DNA of 11,887 nucleotides from Isotricha intestinalis (lineage: Eukaryota; Ciliophora; Litostomatea; Vestibuliferida; Isotrichidae): contig JAJJLU010001014.1 in NCBI GenBank assembly GCA_023807065.1, positions 1-11,887 of the forward strand, written 5' to 3'. How positions within the stretch are numbered: position 1 is the first letter of the stretch; each line of letters starts with the position of its first letter. Below the pieces are notes generated by a model that was not told the origin of the DNA, searched no databases, and saw only the letters and a program-made list of their open reading frames with translations. Of the stretch, positions 1 to 8,095 are shown piece by piece. The position numbers were made by a program, and so were the translations under genes.

Positions 1-634
1 AAACTTTTACTAAAAAAACAATTACAATTAATTGCAAGTTCTTGTTTATTAATTGCTTCTAAATATGAAGAAATTTATCCTCCTGAAATAAGAGACTTTG
101 TTTATATTTCTAATCGTTTATTTAATAAAGAAGATATGATTGAAATTGAATATGATATATTAAAAATCTTAAATTTTAATTTATTAACTGTTTCTCCTTA
201 TATTTTTTTAGTTAGATTCCATTTTATTTCAGGAGATAATAATATTAAAATTTTCTATTTAGCTTCTTATATTTTAGATATTTGTTTAACTGATGTTAAT
301 TTTTGTAAAAATAAATCTAGTTTAAAAGCTTGTGTTGTTTTATATATGTCTAGGAAAATTATATTAGGAAGCAAGAAAAACATATGGAATAATTCTTTAA
401 AAGTTTATACTGGTTATAATGAAAAAGATTTAAAAGAAATTATTATAGAAACTGCAATATTATACTTCTAATTATATTAATAATAAATATACTAAAAATT
501 ATAAAAGACTCCCTACTTATATAAAATATTCTTCTAAGAAGTACTGCTGTGTTGCTGATTTTTTTGAGGAATTTTTTTCTGAAAAAAAAAATGTTATTAA
601 TGATAAAACATTAAAGGAGAATTTGACTCAATGA
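1..634 (+). CDS. Mitotic-type (A/B) cyclin, 5' truncated, +1 frameshift near the C-terminus
   Basis: Regulatory subunit of a cyclin-dependent kinase; about 210 residues are visible and the start lies left of the window. Frame 1 is open from base 1 and carries the second half of the N-terminal cyclin box, including LIASKYEEIYPPEIRDFVYI and ILKILNFNL, which are hallmarks of A/B cyclins. The C-terminal cyclin fold follows, with LKVYTGYNEKDLKEI. Frame 1 then stops at TAA 469-471, straight after TTC, before the fold is complete. Skipping T469 restores a frame open to TGA 632-634 that encodes the missing end: YINNKYT, then KYSSKKYCCVA, the usual cyclin B C-terminal signature. There is no GT between about 440 and 490, so an intron cannot explain the shift. 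It could be an assembly error, a real mutation or programmed +1 frameshifting. Family assignment is very secure; whether the gene is intact is open. Confidence 0.9.
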
Positions 635-1330
635 TTAATTAAAACTGTTAATTAATGTAAACCTTTTTTATTATAAATAGCTTATTATATTTATCTTTAT
701 ATATAACAATTATTAATTTATTTTAAAAAAATTAAAATTTAAAAATAATTTTAATTTATCATTAATTATTAATATATGCTAAAATATTTTAATTGATATT
801 CATAAAAAAGATAGATTATAGAAATTCAAATGATAAAAAGACCATATGAAGATGTATAATATGCAATAAATATAGACTAAATAAATCATTTAATTACTAT
901 AAATTATACAAATTACTAAATTAAAAAATATAGATTTTGGCAACATTTAGTTAATGATATTTTATTTACAAATCAAAATCAAATATTATTCAATTTATAT
1001 AAATTACAAAGTAAATGATATTATTAATTAATTAAGTAAGTTGTTTTAGAAATAATAAAAAAGGGGAGATATTTTGGCAGACATCAATTTATTATTAGAA
1101 ATCCTAAAGAAATGATGCTTTACTTTATAACTCAAATATATTATTATTTATAATTAAAATTGAAGATTAAATTAAACTAAATTTTATGATAAATTAGAAT
1201 AAGTATTTTATTCTATTACTTATATGATTTTTTTACATGAAAATTACTGAAAGAATTTAATTATCTCTTATTGTGAGGTTAATATTTAAATATATTGATT
1301 TTTTTTTAATTTAAATTAAATTAAATTAAA
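633..1330. other. Intergenic stretch with a possible decayed coding region
   Basis: There is no intact gene in these roughly 700 bases. Bases 635-829 are plain AT-rich spacer. From 830 the plus strand looks coding-like: reading from ATG 830 to TGA 1016-1018 gives 62 codons interrupted only by TAA at 857, 878 and 917. The codons are varied and the peptide includes KKYRFWQHLVNDILFTNQNQ. Past 1018 the same frame resumes with segments such as VVLEIIKKGRYFGRHQF before more stops (TAA, TGA). Composition here is less homopolymeric than in the true spacers nearby. I do not recognise the protein. It could be a gene relic or chance. Bases 1290-1330 are a short ATTAAATTAA-type simple repeat. Confidence 0.35.
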
Positions 1331-1702
1331 TTAACAAAATAAACAACCAAATAATTTTTTTCTTTCAAAATTAATCATTATATCTTGTGGATCATATTTT
1401 AAATTGAATATTTTTGTATTTAATTCTTTTAATTTTTGATTTTTAGAAAAAGGTTTTTTATGTTTTATATTTTCTGAAGATTCATAATTAACTAATTCAT
1501 ATCCTAATCCTTCTGATTTTAATTTTATATTTATTTTTTGTTCTTCAAAATAATGATTATAATTTTCAATTATTACTTTTATCATATCTTTTACATAAAT
1601 ATTACTGTTAAAATTAAAATTTAGACTTTCGTTAATTATCCTTTCATCAAATTCAATATATAAATATACAGTAATTGAAATAAATTCTTCATTTTTATTC
1701 AT
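1331..1702 (-). CDS. Small protein of unknown function with a C-terminal CaaX-like box
   Basis: A 123-residue protein ending at TAA; the start chosen is the first ATG after a spacer with in-frame stops. I do not recognise the family. Residues 8-18 (ISITVYLYIEF) and 26-36 look like two beta strands and 36-50 like a helix. This order resembles a ubiquitin-like beta-grasp fold, but no signature confirms it. The last four residues are C-L-F-C (120-123), preceded by a basic run (ERKK) and FG. That pattern fits a CaaX prenylation signal, or a palmitoylated tail, and would suit membrane attachment. There is no signal peptide or membrane segment. It lies 65 bp downstream of, and in tandem with, the 331-residue gene. 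No intron joins the two: the upstream gene's end has no usable GT donor. Confidence 0.7.
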   Translation of the reverse strand: MNKNEEFISITVYLYIEFDERIINESLNFNFNSNIYVKDMIKVIIENYNHYFEEQKINIKLKSEGLGYELVNYESSENIKHKKPFSKNQKLKELNTKIFNLKYDPQDIMINFERKKLFGCLFC

Positions 1703-1767
1703 AATAAAAAAACTAAAAATTAAAATTAATCAATCAAAAATCAATTAAAAATATAAAAAAAAAATAT

Positions 1768-2763
1768 CTAATTCATAATAGAATTATATATAATAGTATT
1801 TTTTTCAAGTAAATTATTAATAAATTTTCTTTTTTCCTTTTCATCTTGAATTCTTTTATTTATATGATTAGTCATATTATTTTTACTTTTATAACCCAAA
1901 ACATCTTTAATATTAGAAAAAGTAAATCCATTATCTTTAATATTAGTAATTATAGAATCTAATCTTCTATTAAAAGATTGTTTTCCATATACTTCTTCAC
2001 CAGCTTTTCCATAAAAAGTATCTGGTCTTAAATCTTTATCAGAATCCGTCATTAAATATTTCCAATTATATATTCTTAATATATTTTCCATATTTTCATC
2101 AATTGTTTCAAAATATTTTTTTTGCCTTTTAATATGTTTTAAATTTATTGTATTTTCATAATCTAAATACTTAATATCTTTTTGTATTGTTTTAAAATAA
2201 TTTATTGATTTATTTACTCTTTTTCTTAATTTTATTTTATCCTTAAATATTGAAAATTTATTTGTTTCATTTGTATAATTATTTCTTGATGATAAACTAT
2301 ATTTTATTTCACTTTCTTTATTTCTTGATTTATTATTTAAAGCGGAAAGGAAAAAAAAAGAAGATTTATTTTTATTTTTATTATTATATATTTCATCATC
2401 ACTAAAAACTAATTCATTTTCTTTTTTCTTTTGTTCTTGAAATATAATTTTATCTATTTGAGATTTTCTTGGTAAAACTATATTATCTGATTCTCCCATA
2501 TAAGTTGAATTTCTTCGTTCCATAAAATTTGATTTTATTTTATGGTTTTTTAAACAAGATTTATTTATCATTGATTTATTTTTTCTATGTCTTTTAAAAG
2601 ATAAGTTTTTATCATTATATAAAGTGAAAACATTTTTCCCTATTTCTTCTTTTTTATCTTTTATAATTGGAGGAAGACTTGAAAAAGAATATAAATTAAT
2701 ATCTGGAAAAACAGATTTTCCATTATTTGTTTCATTTAAAGTATCTTCTACTATTATTTCCAT
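1768..2763 (-). CDS. Basic, low-complexity protein of unknown function (331 aa)
   Basis: A single-exon protein ending at TAG, with ATG at 2763 facing a divergent intergenic region. The N-terminal two thirds are Lys/Asn/Ser-rich and look disordered, with many basic clusters such as KRHRKNKS and LRKRVNKS. The last 100 residues, from about 233, are more compositionally balanced and probably folded. They contain NWKYLMTDSDKDLRPDTFYG, then KAGEEVYGKQSFNRRLDSI and a helical basic tail. There is no signal peptide, membrane segment or known catalytic motif. I do not recognise the family. The conserved-looking C-terminal block beginning RPDTFYGKAG would be the best search query. A nuclear or cytoskeletal role would suit the charge but is a guess. 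Confidence 0.7.
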   Translation of the reverse strand: MEIIVEDTLNETNNGKSVFPDINLYSFSSLPPIIKDKKEEIGKNVFTLYNDKNLSFKRHRKNKSMINKSCLKNHKIKSNFMERRNSTYMGESDNIVLPRKSQIDKIIFQEQKKKENELVFSDDEIYNNKNKNKSSFFFLSALNNKSRNKESEIKYSLSSRNNYTNETNKFSIFKDKIKLRKRVNKSINYFKTIQKDIKYLDYENTINLKHIKRQKKYFETIDENMENILRIYNWKYLMTDSDKDLRPDTFYGKAGEEVYGKQSFNRRLDSIITNIKDNGFTFSNIKDVLGYKSKNNMTNHINKRIQDEKEKRKFINNLLEKNTIIYNSIMN

Positions 2764-3073
2764 TTAATTTTTTTATATAATTTTTCAGTTAAAAATCGTA
2801 TTTATTTTTCTTATATTAATTAAAATTATTCAAAGTAAAAACTTTTTAAAAAAACTCTTTAAAAAACTTTCATTTTTCCCAAAAAAAAAATTTAAAAAAA
2901 AAAATAAAAAAATAATTAATTAATCATTTATGAAATAATAAAACGAATGTTGATTTTAAAATTGTTTTAACCAATAAAAGATTTCTATATAGGAAAAAAG
3001 AACAAAAAAGAAGAATAAAAAAAATTAACAAAATACATAATGGATAATATTATGAATAATAAATAGTAAAAAA
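2764..3073. promoter_or_regulatory. Divergent intergenic (promoter) region
   Basis: About 310 bp separate the starts of the minus-strand 331-aa gene and the plus-strand HAD gene, so both promoters should lie here. The sequence is almost entirely A/T with long A runs (about 2880-2912) and ATTAATTAAT motifs near 2913-2925. No recognised binding site can be named. A short upstream open frame, ATG 3040 to TAG 3066 (8 codons), lies just before the HAD start in another frame and would be in its leader if transcription starts far enough upstream. Confidence 0.45.
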
Positions 3074-3916
3074 ATGTTAGAAACTAAAATCCAAAAATAT
3101 CAAAATATAAATTCTGATAATACAACAACAGAAACTTCTTCTCCAAATCCATATGAAAAAATGGAAAAAAAAATTGCAATCTTTGATTGGGATGATACAT
3201 TATTTTGTACAAAATATTTAGAAACATTTCAAATAAATTTTTCAGATCTTTTTTCCTTTAAATACAGTATTGAAGAGTCAAATCCTTATCTTCTTAATCA
3301 ATTAAAAGATTTAGAAAATTCTATAATTCAGTTATTTTATATTATTGTTGAAAATAATTTTGAAATTTTTATTGTTTCAAATGCTGATTTAAAATGGATT
3401 CAAAATTGTTTAATTCATTTCTTTTTTGATTTAAACACTTTTATCAAAGAACAACATATCAAAATTTATTCTGCTAAAAATTTATTTAATGGAATATCTT
3501 CTAGTCAATGTAAAATTAAATGTTTTAAAAAAGTTATTGTAGATAATTTTAAAGATACAAATTTAAATCTTAAAATTTTTAGTGTTGGTGATTCTAAACA
3601 TGAAAAAAAAGCAACTTTAAATTTATCTAAATTAAATTTATATGAAAAAGTCAATGTTAAATTTATTCAAACTATTAATTCTCCTAGTTTAAGAAGTATT
3701 ATTTTACAATTAAATTTTATTCAAGAAAATTTTATAAAGTTAATTGAAAATGAAAATGTTGTTCAAAGAATAAATATTGAAATGAAAGGAAAAAAGATTT
3801 TTATTAAATGTAATAAAGATGATAAAGAAGAAGATATTCAAGATTATAATTTATTTAATCAAACTTTACAAACAAATAAAAAATTTTTAAATAAAAAAAG
3901 AGTTTTTGATTATTAA
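3074..3916 (+). CDS. HAD-superfamily hydrolase of the DWDDTL type
   Basis: A 280-residue protein, single exon, stop TAA. HAD enzymes use an aspartate nucleophile to hydrolyse phosphate esters. Motif I is IAIFDWDDTLF, with the two key aspartates at residues 38 and 40 and T42. Motif II is IVSNA (about 100-104, S102). A lysine for motif III is probably K149 or K152 in KIKCFKK. Motif IV is FSVGDSKHEKKA (about 169-180). Spacing fits the protist and oomycete family with D-W-D-D-T-L and SVGDSxxE motifs, which has little or no cap domain. No signal peptide or membrane segment is seen, so it is probably cytosolic. The substrate cannot be told from sequence. The Lys/Asp/Asn-rich last 60 residues are probably a flexible tail. 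ATG 3074 is the first in-frame start. Confidence 0.85.
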   Translation: MLETKIQKYQNINSDNTTTETSSPNPYEKMEKKIAIFDWDDTLFCTKYLETFQINFSDLFSFKYSIEESNPYLLNQLKDLENSIIQLFYIIVENNFEIFIVSNADLKWIQNCLIHFFFDLNTFIKEQHIKIYSAKNLFNGISSSQCKIKCFKKVIVDNFKDTNLNLKIFSVGDSKHEKKATLNLSKLNLYEKVNVKFIQTINSPSLRSIILQLNFIQENFIKLIENENVVQRINIEMKGKKIFIKCNKDDKEEDIQDYNLFNQTLQTNKKFLNKKRVFDY

Positions 3917-4130
3917 ATTTTCACTTATTATATAATAATCAAAAATTGCTTTTATATCTTTTTTAAAGTAAATATTATTGTATTTTTGATAATTAAAATA
4001 TTTTATTAAAGTAAATTTAAAAAAAAATCTTTTTTATTTTTTTTTAATATTTTATCTAAGTATTTTAAATAAATGTTAATAATTAACCTAAATTTCATAA
4101 AAAATACTGAGTTAATTAAAATGATATCTT
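3917..4130. other. AT-rich intergenic spacer
   Basis: Between the HAD gene and the protease relic there is only A/T-rich sequence with T runs (about 4027-4045). I see no open frame, RNA gene or repeat. I looked here for the missing Cys box of the ubiquitin protease relic and did not find it on either strand. Confidence 0.5.
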
Positions 4131-4845
4131 AATTATTAATCATTATTTTTCAAAATAATTAATTTGAAAAAATTTAATGTTAAATTTTAAGAAGAACAAA
4201 ATTTTATGCTTATACTTCAAAATATGATAAAATAAGTTAACAATCAATTTAAAATTTTATATAAACAATGTTATAAAGGAATGTTAAAAATATAAATGAA
4301 TAAAGAATTTGATTTATCATTTAAAAGAAAAGAAAATGCAATTATATTAAATAGATTTTGTTAACAATTAATAAATATATGTCATTTTGAATCTTATTCA
4401 TTTAAAAAAGTATTATATATAAAAGAAAAATTTTTAGTGAAAGAAAAAGAATTCAAGGGTAGAATAATTTATTTAAAAGATCAAGTTAAAATTGTTATCC
4501 ACCTTAAATATTAATATTAGGTTTACAAAAATAAAAGAAAGAAATGGAAGAAAAATCTTCTATTGTTGATTTTAAAGAAAAATTGATTTAAACAAATATA
4601 TTATTTTAAAAGATTATTTTAAAATATTACTCAAAATATTTCTTCTAAATATAAATTTAATTTCTACAGGAAATCATTCTAGAAAAATGGAATATAGTCA
4701 TTATACTACTAATATTAATATTTTGGGAAATTGGTTTGAATTTAATGATGAAAAATGTTTGTTTTAGTTTAGTAATTCCAGTTCTTGTATTTAAGTTTTT
4801 ATGATTCAAAGAACTGAGAAATTTATTTAAGAAAATTAATAAATT
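4131..4845 (+). pseudogene. Relic of a ubiquitin-specific protease (USP/UBP), C-terminal part
   Basis: No frame is open, but protein similarity to the USP catalytic domain runs through three frames in order. From 4191 to about 4520: EEQNFMLILQNMI (like the Q-D-x-x-E-F-L helix), LINICHFESYSFKKVLYI (degraded zinc-knuckle region) and VKIVIHLKY (like the LIIHLKRF box). From 4544, one frame over: KSSIVDF. From 4654, another frame: NLISTGNHSRKMEYSHYTTN with the His box, GNWFEFND (like WYxFDD), then after two more TAR codons FMIQRTE, like the LFYxR end. TAA or TAG interrupts every segment, often where Gln fits. The Cys box with the nucleophile is absent. Either this is a dead gene, or it needs Gln at TAR plus several shifts, which is unlikely. 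It lies tail-to-tail with the 5-phosphatase gene. Confidence 0.75.
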
Positions 4846-4914
4846 TTATTTAGGGTTTTTAAAAATTGTTTTAAATATTTGTGACTTTATATTTTGATTT
4901 TTTTATAATGGTGT

Positions 4915-7900
4915 TTAAAATTGTATTAAATCATTATTTGAATTTGTCGGATAAGGGTTTATATCATTATTATTATTATTATTATTATTATTGTTATTGT
5001 AATTATTTTGGTTTTGGTTGGAATTCATATTTTGATTTAAAAAATTATTATTATTTATATTTATATTCTGATTCATATCATTATACATATATTGATTATT
5101 ATTATAATCAAAAGAACAATAACCTTCATTTTTTACATTAAAAAAATTATCTAAATTTTGCATCGTTTTTTCAGTTCTGTTATTATTTTCAAGATTAATA
5201 TTATTTGAATTAATAATATTTTCATTAAAATTAATATTATTTTGACTATAATTATTGACATTCATGTAATTATTATTATTATTATCATTTTGATTATTTT
5301 TAGAAACATTACTTGGATAATAAACTTTAATATCTTCTGAATTATAATTTTTAGGAAAAATATTAATTGGATAATTTTCAATATTTAAATTATTAATATT
5401 ATTCTCACTATTAAAATTTTTAATTTTAATATTATTATCAATATTCATTAAATCATTCATGATTTTTTCTTTTTCATTCTTATAAAATACTTTACAATAA
5501 ATTTCAAAAACTCCAAAAACACATCTATGATCAGAAAATTGAACATTAGAAATAGAATCATATTGTTTTAAAATAATAGAAGGATGATTTTCTTTAAAAT
5601 TATTTTTATAAAATATTCTATCACAATAAGAAGGAACTCTCATTTTATTAGGTTCAAAAGCAAAATTATTATTATTTTTATTATATTTATATGTAGGTAA
5701 AAAATTAATTAAACCTTCATCAATAATATCTAATTTTCTATTATCTATTTTGCTTAAATTAAATTGATCTGCATTTAATAAAAGTTCAATATTTTTATTT
5801 TGACATAATTGAATTGTATTTTCATAATCATAATTAATTCTAAAATTTAAATCACCAAAAATAAACCAAATATCAAAATCTTTAAAAGAAGAAATTATAT
5901 TATTATATTTAATTTCTGTATTTAATACTTGATCTAATATTTTTAATCTTTCTTTATTTTTTGAATGACCCGAAGTATAATGTCCAGAACAAAAAATAAC
6001 AATACTTTCAAATATTTTTAATATTAAAATAACATTTCCTTTGTTTCCTAATGAGCCCATCATTCCATTTTTTATTATAATATTATTTATAATTCTTACA
6101 TTTTTATTATATTTTGATTTTATTAAAACTAACATTAAAATACCTACTAAATCTAATTCTTTTATTAAAATATAATCTTCATTGGGATATATTCTTTTTA
6201 TTGTGTTTATAAATTTATTTTGCCAATATTCTACATTTTTAGAATTTTGCATTAATAAAATATTTCCTACTTCTAATTTTATTATTTCTTGTAATCCTAT
6301 TGCAATTATATCTGGAGCTATATTATTTTTATATAAAATATTATTTGTAAATAATTCTGTTATATCATAATTTATTATTTCTCCATTTGAATTTTTTATT
6401 GATGCTCCTGCTAAATTAAAAGTTAATACCAATAAATTTAATTTATTAAATTGTTTAACTTCTTTTTTATATGAATGTCTATCAAAATTTATATAATCTA
6501 CTATTGATTTTAATGAAATTTGGTCTTTTAATTCATTATTTTTATTAGATTGATGAATTTGAAATTTTCTATAATATAACCAAATATCTTGATAATATTT
6601 TAATATTGGATTATTATTTTCTGGATTAGAAAAATTTCCTATATCTTTTATTTGTAAATGTTTAAATGTTTTTCTTAAAAAAATCCAAGTAAGTGTTTCT
6701 ATAAAATTAAAACAATTATCATCTGAAGAAATTTTATTGTTTAAACTTATTAACCAATAAATATTAGATTGCTCATTTAATATACTCTTTGCATTTGAAT
6801 CTAAATAATAAGAAAAAAAGTCAGTGAATTTTATAAAAGAATTATTATTTTCTATTAAATTAATATTATAATTCCTTGTTTCTATACTTTGCATTTTATT
6901 TAAATTTGAATTATTTGTTTTTAACATATTTATTAAAGAATTACTTATTTTTTCCTCTGAACTTACAATTGATAATATATTTGAATAATTTTCAAATTCT
7001 TTTGAAAATTCAATAACATTTGAATAATGCTTATGAAATTTATTATCAGGAAAAAAAGGAAAAAAAGAATAATAAAAAATAAAAGAAAAAATTTTTTCTC
7101 TTTGAAAAGAAGCAATAATTTCTATTTGTTTAAAATTTAAACAATAATTACTATAATTTTGATCAATCAAAAAATTTTGATCAGGAATAAATTTTTGATT
7201 AATTCTTTCAATAATAATAAATTCAAAAGGATAATTATCATATAAATTAATTATTTTATAACCAACAAAACCACAAATACAAAAAGAAATAAAACTTTTA
7301 TCAATTTGATATTGTGCAAAACCATTTAATAATTTAAAATTCCATAAATAATTCTCATTAACTTTTTCCAAAAAAGAATTAACATTTAAATTATTATTAT
7401 ATTCAAAAAAAATCTTTTGAGTAAAACTTGATAAATCAAATCCAATGGAATAAAAAAAAGAACCATTAGATAATGATTTTTGTAAATTCGTTCTAACAAT
7501 TTCAAATTGTTTTTCATCATTGATTTTATCTTTAGATAATTTAATTAAATCAACTTTTTGAATTTGAAAAATTTCATAATTTTTTAATTTTGCGACTTTT
7601 AAAGATTGATAAACAATTAAAAAATATTGTTGATTACAAATTTCAATCATACCTAAAACACAATCAATTTCTTTACAATTCTTTATATCTTCATTTATTA
7701 ATATTTGGTAATCATCACTTACGTTCATACTATAATAATCTCTATCAATCATTAAAAATTTTTTTTGTTTTATATTTTCTAAATATATAAATGAATTTGA
7801 AATTAAAACTTTATAATGAGTATTTTTATGATTGTTTAATACTTTTCTATTTGGATTTTCTTCATTTGAATTATTAGTATTATTATTGTTTGAATTTGGA

Positions 7901-7941
7901 TTGTTAAAATTTTTGTTATAAGCTGAATTTATGTCAAACAT
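4915..7941 (-). CDS. Synaptojanin-like SAC / inositol-polyphosphate 5-phosphatase, SAC probably inactive
   Basis: 1008 residues, one exon, stop TAA. It should remove the 5-phosphate from phosphoinositides such as PI(4,5)P2 at cytoplasmic membrane faces. The N-terminal ~430 residues resemble a SAC domain: SFFYSIGFDLSSFTQ (161-175), ENYLWNFKLL (196-205), CGFVGYKI (223-230), and KQIEII (271-276) in place of the usual ETEQI. The expected C-x5-R-T catalytic loop seems to align with SSDDNC (405-410), lacking both Cys and Arg. The 5-phosphatase domain at 501-817 is complete: LTFNLAG (506-512), GLQEI (549-553), GNKGN (632-636), FGDLNFRI (695-702), LPTYKY (748-753), VPSYCDRI (769-776) and SDHRCVFGVFEI (803-814). 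The last ~190 residues are Asn-rich with an 11-residue Asn run and no proline-rich tail. Yeast Inp51 has the same active-5-phosphatase, dead-SAC layout. Confidence 0.92.
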   Translation of the reverse strand: MFDINSAYNKNFNNPNSNNNNTNNSNEENPNRKVLNNHKNTHYKVLISNSFIYLENIKQKKFLMIDRDYYSMNVSDDYQILINEDIKNCKEIDCVLGMIEICNQQYFLIVYQSLKVAKLKNYEIFQIQKVDLIKLSKDKINDEKQFEIVRTNLQKSLSNGSFFYSIGFDLSSFTQKIFFEYNNNLNVNSFLEKVNENYLWNFKLLNGFAQYQIDKSFISFCICGFVGYKIINLYDNYPFEFIIIERINQKFIPDQNFLIDQNYSNYCLNFKQIEIIASFQREKIFSFIFYYSFFPFFPDNKFHKHYSNVIEFSKEFENYSNILSIVSSEEKISNSLINMLKTNNSNLNKMQSIETRNYNINLIENNNSFIKFTDFFSYYLDSNAKSILNEQSNIYWLISLNNKISSDDNCFNFIETLTWIFLRKTFKHLQIKDIGNFSNPENNNPILKYYQDIWLYYRKFQIHQSNKNNELKDQISLKSIVDYINFDRHSYKKEVKQFNKLNLLVLTFNLAGASIKNSNGEIINYDITELFTNNILYKNNIAPDIIAIGLQEIIKLEVGNILLMQNSKNVEYWQNKFINTIKRIYPNEDYILIKELDLVGILMLVLIKSKYNKNVRIINNIIIKNGMMGSLGNKGNVILILKIFESIVIFCSGHYTSGHSKNKERLKILDQVLNTEIKYNNIISSFKDFDIWFIFGDLNFRINYDYENTIQLCQNKNIELLLNADQFNLSKIDNRKLDIIDEGLINFLPTYKYNKNNNNFAFEPNKMRVPSYCDRIFYKNNFKENHPSIILKQYDSISNVQFSDHRCVFGVFEIYCKVFYKNEKEKIMNDLMNIDNNIKIKNFNSENNINNLNIENYPINIFPKNYNSEDIKVYYPSNVSKNNQNDNNNNNYMNVNNYSQNNINFNENIINSNNINLENNNRTEKTMQNLDNFFNVKNEGYCSFDYNNNQYMYNDMNQNININNNNFLNQNMNSNQNQNNYNNNNNNNNNNNDINPYPTNSNNDLIQF
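4960..5010 (+). repeat. ATT/TAA trinucleotide microsatellite inside the 5-phosphatase tail
   Basis: A run of ATT triplets (AAT on the coding strand) from about 4967 with a few GTT interruptions. It encodes the longest Asn run of the protein (residues about 982-992). Because it is in triplets, length changes would alter the Asn count without breaking the frame. Confidence 0.8.
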
Positions 7942-8095
7942 TATATGATTGAAAATTATATATTTATTTAATAATTAAAAAAAAACCATAAGATAAAAAA
8001 TAATATTAATTGAATTGGTTATTATACCCAAATAATATTTTATAAATTTTTTTTTACTTTTATTTACCCTTTTTTTATAATTATGATATTAAATA
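7942..8095. other. Short tandem intergenic spacer
   Basis: 154 bp of A/T-rich sequence between the Mei2-like gene's stop and the 5-phosphatase start, both on the minus strand. It must hold the 3' end of one gene and the promoter of the next. No specific element is recognised. Confidence 0.5.

Noticed and set aside
400..430. A 25-nt GT...AG intron in the cyclin that could fix the frameshift
   Set aside because: It would remove the conserved YTGY block of the cyclin fold, and its GTTTAT donor is unlike the GTAA donors of the other introns.
1703..1767. Intron joining the 331-aa and 123-aa genes into one
   Set aside because: There is no GT donor near the end of the upstream frame and the 65-bp spacer has several stops, so they are treated as two genes.
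4881..5141. Plus-strand open frame rich in Tyr
   Set aside because: It is the reverse reading of the Asn-rich AAT/ATT tail of the 5-phosphatase gene; the Tyr run mirrors the Asn repeat and has no independent support.
6182..6370. Plus-strand 62-codon frame with hydrophobic residues
   Set aside because: Lies wholly inside the conserved 5-phosphatase domain on the opposite strand; a shadow frame.
7590..7790. Plus-strand 66-codon frame
   Set aside because: Antisense to the SAC-like domain, with no recognisable motif.
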